Shown piece after piece: positions 13,295 through 16,018 of a DNA stretch of 16,018 bases (positions within the stretch are counted from its first letter, which is position 1; the number at the start of each line of letters is the position of its first letter). The DNA is taken from the NCBI GenBank assembly GCA_021163705.1, contig JAGGTO010000064.1, positions 1 through 16,018 on the forward strand, in the 5' to 3' direction. The stretch comes from Thermoplasmata archaeon. GTDB lineage: Archaea; Thermoplasmatota; Thermoplasmata; Thermoplasmatales; Aciduliprofundaceae. A model generated the notes under the pieces. The model was not told where the DNA came from. It was given only the letters and a program-made list of their open reading frames with translations, and searched no databases. Position numbers and translations under genes: made by a program.

Positions 13295-14110
13295 TCATCC
13301 TTTGGCAAAATCCAGTATGGCATAGATTTTATCCAGCTTCTCGATATGATGCTCTCCCAAACTCATTCTCGTAATTCTGTGAACAGCAAAGCCTCCAATG
13401 GAGCTGATAAGTTTAACGGCCCTCTTATTGCCCTCTGGAATGATAATTTTGCGGTAACCGAGACTAAATGCTCTCTGGATCAAGCATTGTGCCACATAAT
13501 CATCCTCGGCTATTACAGGTCCTATGTTATCCATTTTCAAAAGGGCATAGCCTCCCTGTGTTTTGAGAATCTTTGCACCCTTATTTATCCAGGCAGTGAG
13601 GGCCCTTATCCTGTCTGCTCCAAAGGCTTTGAGATCCATGGCTCTTATTTCCTCATCAACGCTTTTAACCATGCTCACATTCTCGCAGGTTCTCATGCTC
13701 TTTATGCGGGGGATTTCATAGATGGCTGTGGGATATTCCTCCACAAATCCAAATTTTCTGTAGAGGGGATATCCCGCAGCAGAGGCATCAAGTCTTATAG
13801 TCTTCACATCTCTCTCAGTAAGCTCATTTAGAATTCTTTTAAGGATGGAGGTCGCTATACCCCTCCGCTGATACTTAGGGATCACACCCATATACCCAAT
13901 CCATGCAAGATTTCCGTAGATGAAGAAACATCCGGCACCCACAGGTTCTCCCTGGAGAAATGCAGCAAGGCAACCATCCTCTTGAACCTGAAGATTTATC
14001 TCAAATATCTTTTTGAGCATCTCTCTATCTTTAATTCTATAGGCCTCAGAGACAACCCTGGCAAAAAATTCCCACTCTCCTCTTTCAAGGACTCTTATTT
14101 TCATATCCAT
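13295..14110 (-). CDS. GNAT-family N-acetyltransferase with a second C-terminal domain
   Basis: Residues 1-135 form a GNAT domain: a central strand and acetyl-CoA loop IGYMGVIPKYQRRGIATSIL, with Gln81-Arg82-Arg83-Gly84-Ile85-Ala86 as the pyrophosphate-binding loop, then RLDASAAGYPLYRKFGF as motif B. Residues 145-271 look like the YitH/Acetyltransf_18-type domain that often follows such GNAT domains. Substrate unknown. The ATG at 14110 is chosen, giving 271 residues, because GGTGGTGG lies just upstream and the conserved sequence starts with MDMKIRVLE; an in-frame ATG at 14173 would overlap the preceding gene by 49 bases and adds a tail unlike the family. It follows the endonuclease III-like gene by 14 bases, so they are probably co-transcribed. 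Confidence 0.88.
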   Translation of the reverse strand: MDMKIRVLERGEWEFFARVVSEAYRIKDREMLKKIFEINLQVQEDGCLAAFLQGEPVGAGCFFIYGNLAWIGYMGVIPKYQRRGIATSILKRILNELTERDVKTIRLDASAAGYPLYRKFGFVEEYPTAIYEIPRIKSMRTCENVSMVKSVDEEIRAMDLKAFGADRIRALTAWINKGAKILKTQGGYALLKMDNIGPVIAEDDYVAQCLIQRAFSLGYRKIIIPEGNKRAVKLISSIGGFAVHRITRMSLGEHHIEKLDKIYAILDFAKG

Positions 14111-14124
14111 ATTTCCCACCACCA

Positions 14125-14772
14125 TTAAAAATTTCTGGCTTTGCATACATCCCTCACGGGGCACTGGCTGCATTTTCTCTTTCTGCAGAGTTTGCCTATC
14201 TCAACCAAGGTGGATTCGAATTTTGCATAACCCCCATCTATCTTTTCTTTCCAGAAACTCTCTATATCCTCAATTCCCAGATTTTTGGCGGCTAGTTTTG
14301 CAAGATGCGTGGGATAGGGCCTGGCTTTTTCCCACACTCCTACCATTTCTCTCATAAATATGCCTACGGTGGTATCTCCTATGCCCCTAGCAAGTGATTT
14401 CAAATCTGATACCAAATCTTCAAAATTCTTTGCCTCCCCATGTATATCATTCAAGCTTCTATTTTTCAGGTTTTTGGCCAGATTGAGGAGCTTATCTGCA
14501 GTCTTGAAATCGTATCTTGTATAGCCTCCAGAATCGAGAATTGCAACGAGGGAATCCCAACCTTCCTCAAGTATTCTATCGGAACTTGTCACATTGTAAA
14601 CTTCAAACATCTTGTATGTGCGCAGGGCAATGTTCTTGCTAATTCTGGCACCAAATAGAACCGAAAGAAGAAACCATTTGAATGGCTCTCTCTTCAAATC
14701 AATATGGAAAATTTCCGAGTAGCGAACTCCATATTTTTCAATAGCCTTCCTGATGGCCTCTTCCAGTTCCAT
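14125..14772 (-). CDS. Endonuclease III-like (HhH-GPD) iron-sulfur protein lacking usual catalytic residues
   Basis: All-helical protein of the DNA glycosylase superfamily. The N-terminal EPFKWFLLSVLFGARIS corresponds to the family opening helix, SLARGIGDTTVGIFM (126-140) to the helix-hairpin-helix, and Cys196, Cys201, Cys204, Cys210 to the C-terminal [4Fe-4S] loop, spaced C-x4-C-x2-C-x5-C where EndoIII has C-x6-C-x2-C-x5-C. In EndoIII the HhH reads GVGRKTA with the catalytic Lys, and the Asp lies in VDTH; here these positions read GIGDTTV and YPTH, so Lys becomes Thr and Asp becomes Pro. DNA binding is plausible, glycosylase/lyase activity doubtful. The gene appears leaderless, with a TATA-like box about 23 bases before the ATG. 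Confidence 0.8.
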   Translation of the reverse strand: MELEEAIRKAIEKYGVRYSEIFHIDLKREPFKWFLLSVLFGARISKNIALRTYKMFEVYNVTSSDRILEEGWDSLVAILDSGGYTRYDFKTADKLLNLAKNLKNRSLNDIHGEAKNFEDLVSDLKSLARGIGDTTVGIFMREMVGVWEKARPYPTHLAKLAAKNLGIEDIESFWKEKIDGGYAKFESTLVEIGKLCRKRKCSQCPVRDVCKARNF

Positions 14773-14790
14773 AAATTCACATAGAGCTCG

Positions 14791-14804
14791 AATATTTAAA
14801 ATCC
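14791..14804. promoter_or_regulatory. Shared TATA-like core between the endonuclease III-like gene and queA
   Basis: AATATTTAAAATCC provides TTTAAATATT on the - strand, about 23 bases before the ATG at 14772, and TATTTAAAAT on the + strand, about 47 bases before the queA ATG at 14846. A second + strand candidate, GATAAATTT, is at 14810-14818. Divergent transcription is certain from gene layout; the exact boxes are inferred. Confidence 0.4.
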
Positions 14805-14845
14805 ATGGGATAAATTTCTTTTACCCCTTTCCATTATGGAGGTGG

Positions 14846-15844
14846 ATGTATTCCCTCAAGAGTTATGATTTCGAGCTGCCAGAAGAATTGATTGCACAGG
14901 AGCCTGTTGAGCCGAGAGATCACGCTAGATTAATGGTATTGCGCGATGGAATAGAGCATCGCTTCTTCTATAATCTGCCAGAATACCTGGAAAAGGGAGA
15001 TGTTTTAGTTTTGAATGATACCCGTGTGATAAAAGCCAGGCTTCACGGGCACAAATCAACAGGGGGTAAAGTGGAAATACTGATCTTGGAGAAGTTGGGA
15101 GAGAATTTCTATCGCTGTCTGGTGAAGGGAAAGAAGATAAGGACTGGCACGGAGCTAATATTCGATAATATAAAGGGAAAGGTGATGCATAAGGAGGAGG
15201 GCATATGCGACATTGAATTTTCGGGTAATATAATGGAGCTTGCAAGAAAAAGGGGTGAAATACCGCTTCCTCCGTATATAAAGAAGAAAATTTCCGATGC
15301 TGAGGAGAAATATCAGACTGTATTTGCAAGGAAAGAGGGCGCGGTGGCGGCACCCACAGCCGGGCTCCATTTCACCCCAGAGTTGCTTAAAAAAATAGAG
15401 AATATTGGGGTGGAAGTTCTATATATCACTCTACATGTTAGCTATGGCACATTCAAGCCTGTTAAAAGTGAGGATATAAGGGAACATAAAATGGAGGCAG
15501 AATATTACATAGTATCTGAGAAAGTTGCAGAGAGGATAAATAATCGCTCAGGCAGGCTCTTTGCCGTTGGCACCACAGTAATGCGCACGCTTGAAAGCTC
15601 GTCCAGGGATGGTATGATTTATCCCTCTCAAGGATATACCGATATATTCATATACCCGGGTTATGAATTTCAGGCGGGAATAGACGCTCTCATTACCAAT
15701 TTTCATATACCAAAATCCACGCTAATTATGCTCGTTACTGCCTTTGGAGGATATGAACGCATCATGAATGCTTACAGGATAGCAGTGGAGATGAAATACA
15801 GATTCTTTAGCTTTGGGGATGCCATGTTAATTTTCAAAATGTAG
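14846..15844 (+). CDS. queA: S-adenosylmethionine:tRNA ribosyltransferase-isomerase QueA
   Basis: In bacteria it transfers and isomerises the ribosyl part of SAM onto preQ1 in tRNA position 34, forming epoxyqueuosine. Family segments are complete: YDFELPEELIAQEP at the N-terminus, VLNDTRVIKARLHG (55-68), TGGKVEILIL, GEIPLPPYI (137-145), VAAPTAGLHFTPELL (167-181), TLHVSYGTFKPV (195-206), AVGTTVMRTLES, and ALITNFHIPKSTLIMLVTAFGG (281-302), with FFSFGDAMLIF at the end. Length 332 is on the short side of normal. I chose the ATG at 14846 because the family starts about here, although GGAGGTG lies only one base before it, an abnormally short spacing. The next gene makes SAM, the substrate. Presence in an archaeon is unexpected. 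Confidence 0.93.
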   Translation: MYSLKSYDFELPEELIAQEPVEPRDHARLMVLRDGIEHRFFYNLPEYLEKGDVLVLNDTRVIKARLHGHKSTGGKVEILILEKLGENFYRCLVKGKKIRTGTELIFDNIKGKVMHKEEGICDIEFSGNIMELARKRGEIPLPPYIKKKISDAEEKYQTVFARKEGAVAAPTAGLHFTPELLKKIENIGVEVLYITLHVSYGTFKPVKSEDIREHKMEAEYYIVSEKVAERINNRSGRLFAVGTTVMRTLESSSRDGMIYPSQGYTDIFIYPGYEFQAGIDALITNFHIPKSTLIMLVTAFGGYERIMNAYRIAVEMKYRFFSFGDAMLIFKM

Positions 15845-15860
15845 CTCTATTAACTACAAA

Positions 15861-15870
15861 AAATTTTTAG
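15861..15870 (+). promoter_or_regulatory. TATA-like box of the SAM synthetase gene
   Basis: AAATTTTTAG is centred about 28 bases before the ATG at 15894, and no Shine-Dalgarno site lies between, which suggests a leaderless transcript. The T5 tract could also help terminate queA transcripts. Confidence 0.35.
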
Positions 15871-15893
15871 TATGAGAAGGATACCCAACTGTT

Positions 15894-16018
15894 ATGAAAA
15901 GAAACATAGTTGTAGAGGAGATAACTCAAATTCCTGTGGAGGACAGGGAGGTTGAGATTGTTGAGAGAAAGGGTATTGGGCATCCAGATAGTGTGGCAGA
16001 TGGAATTGCAGAAAGCAT
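15894..16018 (+). CDS. S-adenosylmethionine synthetase, archaeal type (partial, cut by window end)
   Basis: The 41 visible residues begin MKRNIVVEEITQIPVEDREV and continue EIVERKGIGHPDSVADGIAES. This is the characteristic N-terminus of the archaeal methionine adenosyltransferase family, which makes SAM from methionine and ATP and differs strongly from bacterial MetK. The GHPDS motif belongs to the ATP/methionine site. The gene continues beyond the window. Its placement directly downstream of queA, which consumes SAM, may be functional or coincidental. Confidence 0.9.
   Translation, partial: MKRNIVVEEITQIPVEDREVEIVERKGIGHPDSVADGIAES

Noticed and set aside
13265..13831. 188-residue + strand open frame
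   Set aside because: It is antisense to the GNAT acetyltransferase gene, whose motifs are clear; this frame has none.
14753..14845. N-terminal extension of QueA from the in-frame ATG at 14753
   Set aside because: It overlaps the divergent gene and its promoter, and the family begins at the MYSLKSYDFELP sequence starting at 14846.
1..16018. CRISPR arrays, insertion sequences, tRNA or rRNA genes
   Set aside because: I saw no regularly spaced repeats, transposase-like frames, terminal inverted repeats or RNA gene signatures by eye; a tRNA search program was not available.

Overview
The window looks archaeal, probably euryarchaeal and perhaps from the Thermoplasmatota/Aciduliprofundum side; the lineage is an inference from gene content. 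Supporting signs are a threonyl-tRNA synthetase with the archaeal-type editing domain, an enolase–uS2–MEMO gene block, an archaeal-type S-adenosylmethionine synthetase, TATA-like boxes about 25 nt upstream of leaderless starts, and GGTGA-type Shine-Dalgarno sites inside operons. Coding density is high and no intergenic gap exceeds 200 bases.

Left part (1-6720, mostly + strand): the end of a small helix-turn-helix protein, thrS, a convergent unrecognised 132-residue cysteine-containing protein, then eno–rpsB–MEMO with tight or overlapping junctions, and an M18 metallo-aminopeptidase.

Centre (6734-12139, all - strand): a five-gene hydrogenase operon, transcribed right to left: NuoE-like, NuoF-like, a fusion protein, a NuoG-N-like fusion, and a [NiFe] hydrogenase catalytic subunit. 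This is the unusual system here. The third gene joins the N-terminal (proximal-cluster) domain of a [NiFe]-hydrogenase small subunit to a two-[4Fe-4S] plus H-cluster-type [FeFe]-hydrogenase domain. The fourth gene joins the N-terminal NuoG-type [2Fe-2S]/His-Cys [4Fe-4S] region to what looks like the missing C-terminal (medial/distal cluster) domain of the same small subunit. Compared with a bacterial HydA ([2Fe-2S]/His-Cys + 2[4Fe-4S] + H-cluster) and a sulfhydrogenase small subunit (N half + C half), the two proteins look like reciprocal products of a domain exchange. The [NiFe] subunit keeps both Cys pairs. The [FeFe]-type domain keeps the four cubane cysteines but not the usual proton-relay residues. 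The likely complex couples H2, NAD(H) through NuoEF, and perhaps ferredoxin. Hybrid [FeFe]/[NiFe] hydrogenases of archaea have, as I recall, been reported recently (Greening and colleagues, 2024), so the class may be known even if this example is not.

Right part (12324-16018): moaB and moaC (molybdopterin synthesis), a two-domain GNAT acetyltransferase and an endonuclease III-like protein lacking the usual catalytic residues, all on the - strand. These are followed on the + strand by an intact queA, a queuosine-pathway gene not expected in an archaeon, and the start of the S-adenosylmethionine synthetase gene, whose product is the QueA substrate.
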